Of a stretch of DNA of 64,000 bases, positions 1 to 9,976 are shown piece after piece. The notes below the pieces were generated by a model. The model was given only the letters and a program-made list of their open reading frames with translations, searched no databases and was not told the origin of the DNA. The stretch covers positions 1 to 64,000 of the forward strand of contig QJPP01004088.1 in the NCBI GenBank assembly GCA_003996215.1, read 5' to 3'. Every line of letters starts with the position of its first letter. Within the stretch, counting starts at the first letter, position 1. This DNA is from Jaltomata sinuosa. Its lineage: Eukaryota > Streptophyta > Magnoliopsida > Solanales > Solanaceae. The translations under genes were made by a program, and so were the position numbers.

Positions 1-480
1 GGTTTATCCTAAGGGTATGACCGAACCTTTTATGTTGCCTACGTATCCCCGAATGGGAATCAGGTCTGTACGTAGTTCGGGGTATCAAAGAAAGATGAAA
101 AATATGTAATGCATTGACCGAGCCTGACTCAGGCTGCCTACGTATCCAAACGGAATCAGGTCAGAACGTAGTTCAAATACATTGGGAAAAATAAAGACAT
201 GTGATGCAATGACCGAGCCTGACTCAGGCTGCCTACGTATCCAAAATGGAATCAGGTCAGAACGGAGTTCAAATACATTAGGAAATGGAAAATATGAAGG
301 GACCGAATCCGACGAGGATTGCCTACGTATCCCACCGAGGGAAGTCAGGTCAATCGTAGTTCCAAATACATAAAAGATGATGTTTTGGTTTTTCTAAGGG
401 AAACCGGACCCGATATGGGTTGCCTACGTATCCCGCCGTGGGAAGTCAGGCTAATACGTAGTTCTGTTTACATTAGAGAA
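1..480 (-). repeat. Tandem repeat tract between pol and 3' LTR, about five 90-101 bp units
   Basis: The core TGCCTACGTATCC recurs at 36, 135, 230, 320 and 421, giving spacings of 99, 95, 90 and 101 bp. Each unit has a following arm close to ACGTAGTTC, so CTACGTA and TACGTAG face each other about 25-30 bp apart and could form a small hairpin. Units 2 and 3 are nearly identical, and units 4 and 5 share a GGAAGTCAGG variant. Tandem repeats in the untranslated region between integrase and 3' LTR are known for Ogre elements. The first unit is close to the window edge and the array may continue leftwards. Confidence 0.85.
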
Positions 481-523
481 AAATGCAAAAAGTACAAGGA
501 AACAACAACTAGTCCCTCTGTCT

Positions 524-2931
524 TCAAATGTAGTACTTCTTGACAGCGTCTGAATTGATCGGCTTTGTGCTTACGACGCCATCCATTTCTGCGAGGATTA
601 CTGCTCCTCCTGAGAGCACTCGGTGAACCATGTAAGGGCCTTGCCAGTTTGGCGCAAATTTCCCCTTAGCTTCAATTTGGTGAGGGAATACTTTCTTCAA
701 TACTAATTGCCCTGGTGTGAATCGTCGGGGCTTGACTTTCTTGTTGAACGCTCTGATCATTCTGTTTTGATAGAGTTGGCCGTGACATACTGCATCCAGT
801 CTCTTCTCATCAATGAGCATCAACTGTTCAATCCTGCTACGAACCCATTCCGCGTCTTCCAGACCAACCTCTTGGATGATCCTTAAAGAAGGTATTTCCA
901 CTTCAGCGGGTATCACTGCTTCCGAACCGTAGACCAACATGTAGGGGGTCGCACCAGTGGATGTTCTGATTGTGGTGCGATAGCCGAGCAAAGCATATGG
1001 TAGCTTCTCATGCCATTCTCTGCTACTATCTATTATTTTCCTCAGGATCCTCTTGATATTCTTGTTTGCGGCTTCAACTGCTCCATTCATTTGTGGTCGA
1101 TATGCTGTGGAGTTCCGGTGGGAGATCTTAAACCTTTCACAAGTCTCTCTCATGAGATCACTATTCAGATTTGTTCCGTTGTCTGTTATGATTGATTCCG
1201 GAATTCCAAAACGACAAACTATGTTATTTCGGACGAAATCTGCTACCACCTTCTTAGTTACTGCCCTGTGCGTTGAAACCTCAACCCATTTTGTGAAATA
1301 GTCGATAGCTACCAGGATGAAACGGTGTCCATTTGATGCGGGAGGCTCTATGGGTCCAATTACATCCATGCCCCAAGCAGCAAATGGCCATGGGGACCCC
1401 ATCACATTGAGCTCGTTTGGCGGAACTCGTATGAAGTCGCCATGAACTTGACACTGATAACATTTTTGTACATACCGGATGCTATCCCTTTCCATAGTCA
1501 TCCAAAAGTATCCAGCTCTTAAAATCTTCTTTGCCAAGGTGAAACCGTTCATGTGGGGTCCACATGTCCCTGCGTGAACTTCCTCTAACAGTCTTGTCGC
1601 TTCTGTTGCATCAACGCACCTTAGTAATCCCAAATCCGGGGTCCTCCTATACAGGATTTCGCCATTAAGGAAGAAATGATTGGCCATTCTCCTTAAAGTC
1701 CGCTTCTGCTTGGTACTGGCACTTTCCGGATATTCTCCTGCTTCGAGCAACCTTCTGATATCATGGTACCATGGCTTTCTATCAAACTCTTCATCTACGT
1801 GAAAACAGTATGCATGCTGGTCACGTATCTCCACTTCAATAGGATCGATGTAATTCTTATCCGGGTGTTGGATCATTGAGGAAAGAGTAGCCAAAGCATC
1901 AGCGAACTCGTTCTGAACCCGGGGGACATGTTTAAACTCAATCTTTGTAAACCTTTTGTTCAGCTCCTTCACACACTCCAGATAAGGAAGGATCTTGACA
2001 TTCTTGGTGGCCCATTCTCCTTGTACCTGACGAACCAATAGGTCAGAATCACCTATTACCAAAAGCTCTTTGATGTTTATGTCCACAGCCATCCTAAGTC
2101 CGAGAATGCATGCTTCATATTCTGCCATGCTGTTTGTGCAAGGGAATCTAATCTTGGCTGAGATTGGGTAGTGCTGTCCCGTTCTTGAAACCAAGACTGC
2201 TCCAATTCCGACTCCTTTGAAATTCGATGCTCCATCGAAAAACAATCTCCATCCATCATATGGCTCTGAGATGTCCTCTCCTGCAAAAAATGCTTCTTCA
2301 TCGGGGAAGTAAGTCATGAGCGGTTCGTAATCTTTGTCCACCGGATTTTCTGCGAGGTGATCGGCCAAAGCTTGTCCTTTGACAGCTTTCTGTGTCACGT
2401 ACACAATGTCGAACTCACTCAGCAAAATCTGCCACTTTGCTAGTTTCCCTATAGGCATCGGTTTATGAAAGATGTACTTGAGTGGATCCATTCTAGAGAT
2501 CAAGTACGTGGTGTAGGCCGATAGGTAATGCCTCAACTTTTGCGCAATCCAGGTCAAAGCGCAACACGTTCGTTCTAACAAGGTATATCTTGCCTCGTAT
2601 GGTGTAAACTTCTTGCTCAAGTAGTAAATAGCTTGCTCTTTCTTTCCCGTGTCATCGTGTTGTCCTAACACACATCCAAATGCTCCATCCATGACGGATA
2701 GATACAGTAGCAATGGCTTTCCGGGCTCTGGTGGAACCAATACTGGTGGGTTGGACAAATACTCCTTGATTCTGTCAAAAGCTCTTTGGCATTCCTCCGT
2801 CCAATCTGTGGCGGCATCCTTCTTTAGCAACTTGAATATGGGTTCACAGATCACTGTAGACTGAGCTATGAAACGACTGATGTAATTGAGTCTCCCCAAG
2901 AAGCTCATCACATCCTTCTTGGTTCGGGGGG
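524..2931 (-). pseudogene. pol: pol, 3' part: RNase H, archaeal-type RNase H, integrase
   Basis: This reading frame runs without a stop from the G run at 2926-2931 to a stop at 524. Upstream of that run the correct frame is the RT frame, so the Met at 3034 is not a real start. In order it holds a Ty3-type RNase H (DGAFGCVLGQ, then the LERTCCAL helix), a tether, and a second RNase H with DGAS, AEYEA, GDSD and ADALA acidic motifs. A zinc-binding H-H-C-C follows (HAGTCGPH ... CYQC). The integrase core has MDVIGP, TDNG and VEAANK as the D, D, E residues. The chain ends with KKYYI. A second, archaeal-type RNase H is diagnostic of the Tat lineage. The catalytic residues look intact, but the frame break from RT would stop expression of this part. 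Confidence 0.9.
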
Positions 2932-3972
2932 AGGTAATTCTTGAATCGCCTTGATTTTTGATGGATCCAATTCTATGCCCTTCCTGCTGACGATGAATCC
3001 CAGTAGCTTTCCGGCGGGAACTCCGAATGCGCACTTTGCTGGATTCAATTTCAAATTGTATCTTCGCAACCTCTCAAAGAACTTCTGTAAATCCCCTAGG
3101 TGGTCTGAACTCCTCTTGGACTTGATAACGACATCATCTACGTACACTTCAATCTCCTTGTGAATCATATCATGAAAGAGGGTGGTCATGGCCCTCATAT
3201 AGGTTGCGCCAGCATTTTTGAGTCCAAACGGCATCACTCTATAGCAGTATACTCCCCATGGAGTGATAAATGTCGTTTTCTCTGCATCATCTTCATTCAT
3301 CAGGACTTGGTGATATCCTGCAAAGCAATCGACAAACGATTGCAACTCATGCTTTGCACAATTGTCGATGAGTATATGAATGTTTGGGAGAGGAAAGTTA
3401 TCCTTGGGGCTAGCTTTATTAAGATCCCGATAGTCTACACATATCCTGATTTTCCCGTCCTTTTTTGGCACTGGCACGATATTAGCCAACCATGTGGGGT
3501 AATTAGTAACCCTCACAACGTTTGCCTGGATTTGCTTAGTTACCTCCTCCTTGATTCTTAAACTCAAATCAGGCTTGAACTTCCTAGTCTTTTGCTTCAC
3601 AGGCGGGCAAGAAGGATCAGTCGGCAGCTTGTGTGAGACGATATCGGTGCTTAATCCCGGCATGTCATCGTAGGACCAAGCAAACACATCAACATATTGT
3701 TTGATCAATTCAATCAATTCCCGCTTTCTTTCATCTTCCAAATGTATGCTGACTCGTACTTCTCTCACTATTTCTTCATTTCCCAAGTTGACAACCTCGG
3801 TTTCATCCATGTTGGGCCTTTTCTGGCTTTCAAGTTGTTCGATCTCCGAGGTAGATTTTCAGGCATCATGCTTTCATCGTATTCTTCATAGTCCTGCTCA
3901 TGACTCGCACTTTGCTCAATGGATTCGTTACATGTCATAACCGTTGTACGATGATTTTTACTAATATTAGCG
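2926..3972 (-). pseudogene. pol: pol, 5' part: reverse transcriptase, with two one-base frame breaks
   Basis: The RT frame 3810-2908 encodes about 300 residues with IRICVDYRDLN, the PFGLKNAG motif near residue 195 and the YVDD active site at residues 223-226, so the catalytic core is intact. The N-terminal piece (MTCNES and an acidic stretch, 3935-3850) is in another frame. The break lies at about 3846-3850 and fits loss of one base. At the other end the RT frame runs out after an ELPPP stretch at the six-G run 2926-2931 and the RNase H frame takes over. Two independent one-base lesions suggest mutational decay, not programmed frameshifting. RT copies element RNA into cDNA in the capsid-like particle. 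Confidence 0.9.
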
Positions 3973-4171
3973 CTGAAAAGTATGAAAGGTGAGTAAAAAT
4001 AAATAGTTATTTTAAACAATCGAAAGATAAATTCTAAGAAAAATAAAGACTTTTTATTAAAAAGCAATCTAGCTTTTCAGAAGAGGCAAGTAGCAAAAAG
4101 TGCTTAGGCATGATTCAAGCCTCAATTGATCATGCAAAACATTTTGAAATAAAACTACATTTCCACACTAC
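3973..4171 (-). other. Putative 199 bp intron separating gag-protease from RT
   Basis: On the minus strand the gag-pro frame ends TGG TAG inside CCTGGTAGTG, so a donor G|GTAGTG starts at 4171 and contains the stop codon. A strong acceptor, pyrimidine-rich with CATACTTTTCAG, ends at 3973. Joining 4172 to 3972 keeps the frame and enters the open stretch leading to MTCNES and RT. Known biology: Ogre elements carry a spliced intron at this place, and the unspliced form gives Gag-Pro while the spliced form gives Gag-Pro-Pol. The exact sites here are my inference from sequence. Confidence 0.75.
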
Positions 4172-7100
4172 CAGGACTCCTGTCGAAACAGGGATGGGCT
4201 GATGGTCCAGTTCTGCAAGACTTCTCCAGGCTTGGCATCACGGATGGTCAGCTTCTTGATGTCTTTCTCCAGTCCCTCGTCGGTCATGGCCACGAATAGA
4301 TTTCCTATTCCCTCAATGACGTCTTCATCAACTGCTTCATCTGGGATTAGGACTTGTCCTGGCACGAACACTATTGCCCCAAACTTTGCACTGTGGACTC
4401 CTCCTGAAGCAGGCTTATACCCTAGCCCGGCGGTACCTTTCTGGTGTTTTAGCTGGATTGGTTCAATTATACCGTCAGCCTTAGGTCCAAGCCCTGTCTT
4501 TGGTTTATACCCATATTTCAACATCTCTGACGCAACCATCTTCGCTGCTCTCGACATCTCCATCTTTACAGGCTCTACCTTCTCATCAATTCTTACAGCT
4601 TGCATGATCTCCAGAGTATGGAAAGCGGCTCCATCCAGTTCTTCGGTGACTGGAACAGAATTCACGGAATAGATGGGGTGACTGAGCTCTCCGTGAATGG
4701 TAACTTCGGTGCGACCCCACTCGAACTTCACACACTGATGGAGCGTGGAGGGAACTGCTCTTGCCATATGGACCCATGGCCTTCCTAGTAACAAGTTGTA
4801 GTTGGACGACACATCCATCACTTGAAATAAGATGGGGAATTCAGCTGGACCTACTTGCAAAGTGAGATAGATTTCTCCAATGACGCTTCTCTGCGCGCCG
4901 TCAAAAGCTCTCACCTTCACACGACTTTCCCTTATCTCTCCCATATTCACACCTAAATCTCTCAATGTGGTGAAAGGACAGATGTTGCATCCAGAACCGC
5001 CGTCGATCAAAACTCTAGTCACGATCTTATCACAACACTTGACCGCGATGTGAAGTGCTTTGTTGTGGCCAACCCCTTCTGCTGGTAGTTCATCATCATG
5101 GAAAGAGATTTTGTTCACTTCCACCATTTTTCCAATTGTTGCAGCCAATGTATCACTTGTAGTTTCTTTTGGTATGCTAACTCCGCTCAAAACTTGTACC
5201 AAAGCGTTCCTATGGGCTTCAGAACTCATTAGCAAGGACATAATGGAAATATGGGCTGGTGTCTTCATTAGTTGTTCCTCGATTGAGTAATCTTTAGACT
5301 GCATCTTCTTCCAAAATTCTGTGGCTTCTGCATCAGTAACATTCTTCTTTGGATTTTGTTCTTTCCCGGGAACCCCTCGATTCAGATCCTCCGGGATATA
5401 ACACCTTCCCGACCTGGTCATTCCGTGAGCCACAGCAGCGTCTATCATTTTGCCTTTGGCTCCCGTCCAATAGTCCCACGGGACTGCTTTAGTGTCATAG
5501 TCGGGTTTTCCAGTAGCTATAGTGGTTACCACAACCCTCGGCAGGTAGGTTTGAATAGTCAACGGTTCTCTCAACTGCACTGTGATAAAAGGTTGCGCTG
5601 GAGATGTGGCGGCAACTTCTTCTGTGCCCCAGATAGGTACGATATTCCCTTCCAGGTCATACTCTTCTTCTAGGGTAATCATGTTGACTCCTCGATTCTC
5701 ATGATCTGGTAGAGGATTGTTGTTCACATTTGGAGGAGTATCGGTGCATTTGATTACTCCCTTCCTGATAAGAGACTCGATCTGGTTCTTCAACCCAAAA
5801 CACTCCTCCGTGTCATGTCCTTGGATTCCCGAGTGGTATGCACATCGCTTATTTCCATTGAAGCCTCGTGGTATCGGATCAGGGATTCTTCCCTCAATCG
5901 GCTGCAACAAACCTGCTACCCTCAACCTTTCAAACAATTGAGCCAAAGGCTCGGCAATAGGAGTGTAGGTGCGGGTATTTCTGGCTTCAAGATTAGGACG
6001 TGGTCTTGGTGCATATGTTGGTCTATTTTGGTGAACCGGAGCTTGGACAGGGGCATACGGCTTTGGTGGATTTTGGTATGCTGGCGCTCGAGGTGGGTTA
6101 TACTGTGGCTGGGTACTATATACTGGAACATGTGCGAGAATTTGGGAGTTGTTAGGGTATCGGTGGGATGGTCCTCCGTGCTGGTAGTAAGGTGTGACGG
6201 CTGAGACGTCTTCCTTCTTCTTCTTGATACTACCAATGGAACCCGACTGTATGGCCTTGCTTGCGGCTTGCAGTGCGACCATAGACTGAATTTTTCCGGA
6301 CTTAATACCTTCCTCAATAAAGTCTCCCATCTTGACCAAGTCAGCGAACTTCTGGCCCATCATTGACATCATCTTGTCGAAGTAGACGCCTTCCTGAGCT
6401 CGGATAAAGTACTTAGAGAGTTCATTTTCGTCAAGTGGGGGCTGGATCCGAGCAGCCTCAGTCCTCCATCTCCATGAATATTCTTGAAATGATTCAGATG
6501 GCTTCTTTTGTATGTTAGCAAGTGAGAATCTATCCGGAGTGATTTCGGTATTAAACCTGAAGCGACTCATGAAATCTTCGGCCATTTCTTGCCAATCACG
6601 CCATTTGCGAGGGTCTTGGCGAGTGTACCAAGTTAGAGCTTCTCCTGACAGACTTCGAATGAATAGTTTCATCCTCAATTTCTCGTTCCTTCCTACGCCG
6701 ACCAGCTTGTCGCAATAGGCTCTTAGGTGTGCGTGGGGATCGCCCTTTCCATCAAATACATCAAATTTTGGTGGTTTGTACCCAACCGGCATATCGATGT
6801 CTGGGTGGATGCACAGGTCTTCATAGTCCAGACTTTCGGTTCCCCTGGTGACTTGCATGCTTTTAAAAGCCCTTTTCAAGCTTTCAAGTTGAGCTGCTAT
6901 CGACCTCTCTTCATTTGACCGGACATCCCTCTCCAATCCTACGTACTGACCGACTTCGTATGGTACTTTGACAGCCGTGGATGTTGCGAAAGTAGGAGCT
7001 TCAGTAGCATATACCAGTGGAACAGGCATTTCACAAGTGACATGTGCCTCCGGTATGTGCTGCATTGTTGGGTGAATTGGAACAGTGAAGTTCTGCGTAG

Positions 7101-7431
7101 GCGAGGAAAGATTAGGTGCAGCCCTAGCAGCGGGCGGACGAGCAAGTAGATCTTGAGCATAAGTGGGAACAGGTGGTGTTTGCTTAGGCGCGTTTGTTAA
7201 GTCGGCGGGAGTGACCGGCCGCAACTCGGCACTTGGAAATTGGAATTGAGCGGGGAAGGTAGCAGCTGTAAGCTTAGTCAAATCCCGCACTTGGCGTAGT
7301 TCTTCTTTCAAGATCTCAATCTCTTGTGCCATGTTGGCCATTTGTTCGTCGTTTTGAGTGTCCATCGGTTTTCGAGAACTTTCGGCGCCATCTACTGGTA
7401 CCATCGAGGCGTTGTTAGATTCTTCGCTCAT
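4168..7431 (-). CDS. gag-pro: gag-protease polyprotein with C-terminal G-patch
   Basis: The frame is intact and encodes 1087 residues from ATG 7431. The frame is open further upstream but has no earlier ATG. Residues 30-55 include a short helical, charged stretch. The retrotransposon gag core spans about 222-352 (FDGKGDPHAHL, LTWYTRQ, FMSRFRF). A Pro/Tyr/Gln-rich linker spans 410-490. A CHHC zinc-knuckle-like motif lies at about 530-544 (CAYHSGIQGHDTEEC). The aspartic protease follows, with active site IDGGSG near 808-814 and flap/end motif NYNLLLGRPW near 877-886. A G-patch-like segment (GYKPKTGLGPKADG) lies at about 967-1006. Gag packages RNA and the protease matures the polyprotein. The usual DT/SG triad is DGG here, a variant I believe is common in this lineage. 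The stop lies in the putative intron donor. Confidence 0.9.
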   Translation of the reverse strand: MSEESNNASMVPVDGAESSRKPMDTQNDEQMANMAQEIEILKEELRQVRDLTKLTAATFPAQFQFPSAELRPVTPADLTNAPKQTPPVPTYAQDLLARPPAARAAPNLSSPTQNFTVPIHPTMQHIPEAHVTCEMPVPLVYATEAPTFATSTAVKVPYEVGQYVGLERDVRSNEERSIAAQLESLKRAFKSMQVTRGTESLDYEDLCIHPDIDMPVGYKPPKFDVFDGKGDPHAHLRAYCDKLVGVGRNEKLRMKLFIRSLSGEALTWYTRQDPRKWRDWQEMAEDFMSRFRFNTEITPDRFSLANIQKKPSESFQEYSWRWRTEAARIQPPLDENELSKYFIRAQEGVYFDKMMSMMGQKFADLVKMGDFIEEGIKSGKIQSMVALQAASKAIQSGSIGSIKKKKEDVSAVTPYYQHGGPSHRYPNNSQILAHVPVYSTQPQYNPPRAPAYQNPPKPYAPVQAPVHQNRPTYAPRPRPNLEARNTRTYTPIAEPLAQLFERLRVAGLLQPIEGRIPDPIPRGFNGNKRCAYHSGIQGHDTEECFGLKNQIESLIRKGVIKCTDTPPNVNNNPLPDHENRGVNMITLEEEYDLEGNIVPIWGTEEVAATSPAQPFITVQLREPLTIQTYLPRVVVTTIATGKPDYDTKAVPWDYWTGAKGKMIDAAVAHGMTRSGRCYIPEDLNRGVPGKEQNPKKNVTDAEATEFWKKMQSKDYSIEEQLMKTPAHISIMSLLMSSEAHRNALVQVLSGVSIPKETTSDTLAATIGKMVEVNKISFHDDELPAEGVGHNKALHIAVKCCDKIVTRVLIDGGSGCNICPFTTLRDLGVNMGEIRESRVKVRAFDGAQRSVIGEIYLTLQVGPAEFPILFQVMDVSSNYNLLLGRPWVHMARAVPSTLHQCVKFEWGRTEVTIHGELSHPIYSVNSVPVTEELDGAAFHTLEIMQAVRIDEKVEPVKMEMSRAAKMVASEMLKYGYKPKTGLGPKADGIIEPIQLKHQKGTAGLGYKPASGGVHSAKFGAIVFVPGQVLIPDEAVDEDVIEGIGNLFVAMTDEGLEKDIKKLTIRDAKPGEVLQNWTISPSLFRQESW

Positions 7432-7880
7432 TTTTCCTTTAGATCGGAGATTGTATTGTGATTCCGCCAGTTTGCAAATCGACACAAATCAACCTTCTTG
7501 GGGGGTTGATAATAAACATAAAGAAAAGAAAAGAAAGAAAAAGGAAACTATGTTAGTTTGGGAAATGTTGGAATATAAAACAAATATATACGCCAAGTTG
7601 GCAATATTCACACAAAATGCGTCCTAATATGGAGCCTCGTTTTGCCAGAGGTAGGCCTACGCTGCATACAATTTGATAATAAATGATCCATTTTGAACAC
7701 ATTTAGGATTTGAGATAAACATGACTTTCATTAAGCAAAATGTGGCTTTGAAAGCTTACAATAGATAGGCTGATGGGAGCCTGAAAAATGAAAGACATGG
7801 GATGGCCACTAGGGCGTACAAAGGGATGGGCCATGAGGCACCTTTAGGGAATATGAAAGGGTACAATGGGAAAGGATAAC
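7432..7880 (-). other. Spacer between ORF1 and gag-pro of the retrotransposon
   Basis: About 450 bp with stops in all frames and no convincing long ORF. It includes a purine-rich AAAGAAAAGAAAGAAAAAGG stretch on the plus strand at about 7520. No domain was seen. Its role may be in translation or splicing of the downstream gag-pro frame, but nothing in the sequence decides this. Confidence 0.6.
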
Positions 7881-9395
7881 CTAGGGCCATGTAGGACCGT
7901 CATCACTATCATCATATATGTCCAAATAAGGCCCTGGGTGGTATTCTCCGAGATCCCATTCTCTCAACTGCCATTCCTGATAATCCGGATCATCTTCTTC
8001 CAGGAACACTAAAGATCTATACTCAGATTGATCTTCAAGTTCTTCCTCTAGATTTTCTCTTATATCATTTTGACTGTCCGAGGTTATCTCATCTTTAACT
8101 GAGCCCGGAATAATCTGTTCACGCATGAAGGCGGTGAGATACATGTGAGGTATTATTTCCCTGGAGACTTGAGTCACCATGTCGTAGTCGATAAAACCAG
8201 GGATCCTTTCCCAGCTTGGTCGCATTATGGGACCTCCCTCTACCTTCCACGCATAATATTCCAAGGTGCACCAATTTGTTTGTCCGATATCTGCGGATAT
8301 TATATTCATCCATGATTCCTGCAGTCTTCTAATCCTGGCCGAAGGTATTTCTCTTCCGTAAGCGACCTCCGCAGGTTCTATGTGAGACCACAAAGGAACC
8401 TCCTGATTGATGCCAAATTGGCGCAGAACTCTAAGTGGAGAGTATGGTTGGATCCCTTCTAACCCGATCAACTCAATAAAATAGCTGGTATATCTCCTCA
8501 ATAATGCTCTTCCAGTGATCCAAGGGAGCTTTCATTGGATGGCATCTCCTGTGAGATGCGTTAGGTAGGCCCGCCATCCTTCTCGTCCTGTCGGTGCATT
8601 CCAAAATTTTAACCTACGCTCGTGGCTTTGCATCTTATCGCAGACTCCTTCCAAGTTATCGTTGGCTTGTTCTTTTTGGAAGAAATGCTCTACGGCCCAA
8701 ATTTGTAGTAGCAAATTGCATCCGCCAAAGCAATCATATCCTCTTGAGCAGGAGGACAAAGCTCTGAATAATTCTGCCAAAAGCATTGGTACTAATGTTA
8801 ACCTTTTGGAGCTATTGAACAAGGCAAGGACTACTGGCATCAAATTTATATTGATGCGGCCTATCTTCTTAGGAAAGACCATGATCCCTAAGAAAGCGAG
8901 TGCAAAAGCCACAGGTCGGATTCTTTCCCATTTTGCTCTGCTACAAGCAAATTCCTGTCGATAACCATCATAGCTTTCTTGACGTCCAAACCTCTGAAAG
9001 AGATAGTTCAAACCTACACATCTATTTTCTACATTCCTAAGGGCCGGGCAGACTTTTAGACCCAAAGCGTGTAGAAACTTTCTTCCAGACATGGTTGAGG
9101 GCAATACTGGTTCTCTTCCTTCGAGCGCCAGATCTGTTAGGCTACTGACCTCTTCCAAGGTAGGCGTGATTTCAAAGTCAGAGAACTGAAATGTCGCGGT
9201 GGTTGGGTTCCAAAATTCAATCAGCGACTTTGTTATCATCTCATTGGCTTGGATATCCAACAGCTCAGTGAGAGATCCCAGGTGTTTGGAAATCTCGTGT
9301 CCATATAGAGTCCTGATGTTGTTCCACCAGCGTTGTAGGTTATGGGGAGCTGAGAAAATCATTTGGATGTTGGGTAAGTTTTGGTTGATATTCAT
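7881..9395 (-). pseudogene. ORF1 of the Ogre-like element, DUF7745/plant-mobile-domain-like, one in-frame TGA
   Basis: ATG 9395 opens a 287-codon frame that ends at TGA 8534-8532. The same frame continues without another stop to 7881, so the original product had about 504 residues. The N-terminal half has RWWNNIRTLYG, ELLDIQANEM, LIEFWNP and FEITPTLEEV, typical of the extra Ogre ORF1 family related to plant mobile domain proteins (DUF7745 by recollection). The C-terminal 200 residues are Trp- and acid-rich and end at GPTWP. The family's function is not known to me. A TGG-to-TGA change at the stop would fit methylation-type decay, but the ancestral codon is inferred. The C-terminal reading frame is otherwise preserved, which suggests a recent lesion. 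Confidence 0.75.
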
Positions 9396-9955
9396 CTGAA
9401 AGAAAGGTAAAGGGTATGATAAGTTTGTTTATCCCAAATCCATCATGTGTTTTAGTTTGGATCATTTACATCAATCACACACAAAGTATATGTCGTTGGG
9501 TTTTATGAAAAACCCGTTGACAATAAGGGTGGTTCCCTAAATGCAGTGTCAATCCCCGGGATCGTCCTGCCTAAGGCTATGCAACATGACTTATTTCTAG
9601 AATAAGAGTATTTTCCTAGATTTAAGAGTGGACTGAATAACTGCGAGACGGCACACTAACCTAAATGCACCGACCCTGAAACTAAGGAATCCAAAAGAAG
9701 GTTTGGGAGGGCATAAAACCCTCCGCGTGTACCACAGTGTGTGAAATGTGTACGGCCAAAGACTCGATAGAAGAATGCAAGTGAGAAAGCAGTAACAAGT
9801 AGTGTTTATCAAACAAATAAGGAACACAAGTTTGGATTTGACTTGCGTCCTTTCAAACAAATATAAACATAAATAAAGCAAATAATGTGCTGTAAATAAA
9901 CAAATACCCAAATAATATTCATAAACTAAGCATGCTAAGGTAAAAACATAAGTTA
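9396..9955 (-). other. Untranslated leader between primer-binding site and ORF1
   Basis: About 560 bp between the PBS and the ORF1 ATG on the minus strand. No long ORF with recognisable content was seen. It would hold dimerisation and packaging signals in a working element, but none can be pinned down from sequence alone. Confidence 0.6.
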
Positions 9956-9973
9956 TCCCCAGCAGAGTCGCCA
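9956..9973 (-). other. Primer-binding site
   Basis: The minus strand reads TGGCGACTCTGCTGGGGA, three bases after the LTR end ...GCGACA. It starts with TGG, the complement of the CCA tail of a tRNA. Ogre elements are reported to use tRNA-Arg as primer. The match to a specific tRNA was not checked here. Confidence 0.8.
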
Positions 9974-9976
9974 TCC

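Noticed and set aside
1..480. CRISPR-like array
   Set aside because: Units are adjacent 90-101 bp tandem repeats in a plant retrotransposon with diverging copies; there are no spacers of constant size.
2926..2931. Programmed frameshift at the G run in pol
   Set aside because: A second one-base break near 3848 and a nonsense codon in ORF1 point to general decay, and this element group uses splicing, not frameshifting, between gag-pro and pol.
7432..7485. gag-pro start at 7485
   Set aside because: That codon is GTG; the first ATG of the frame is at 7431.
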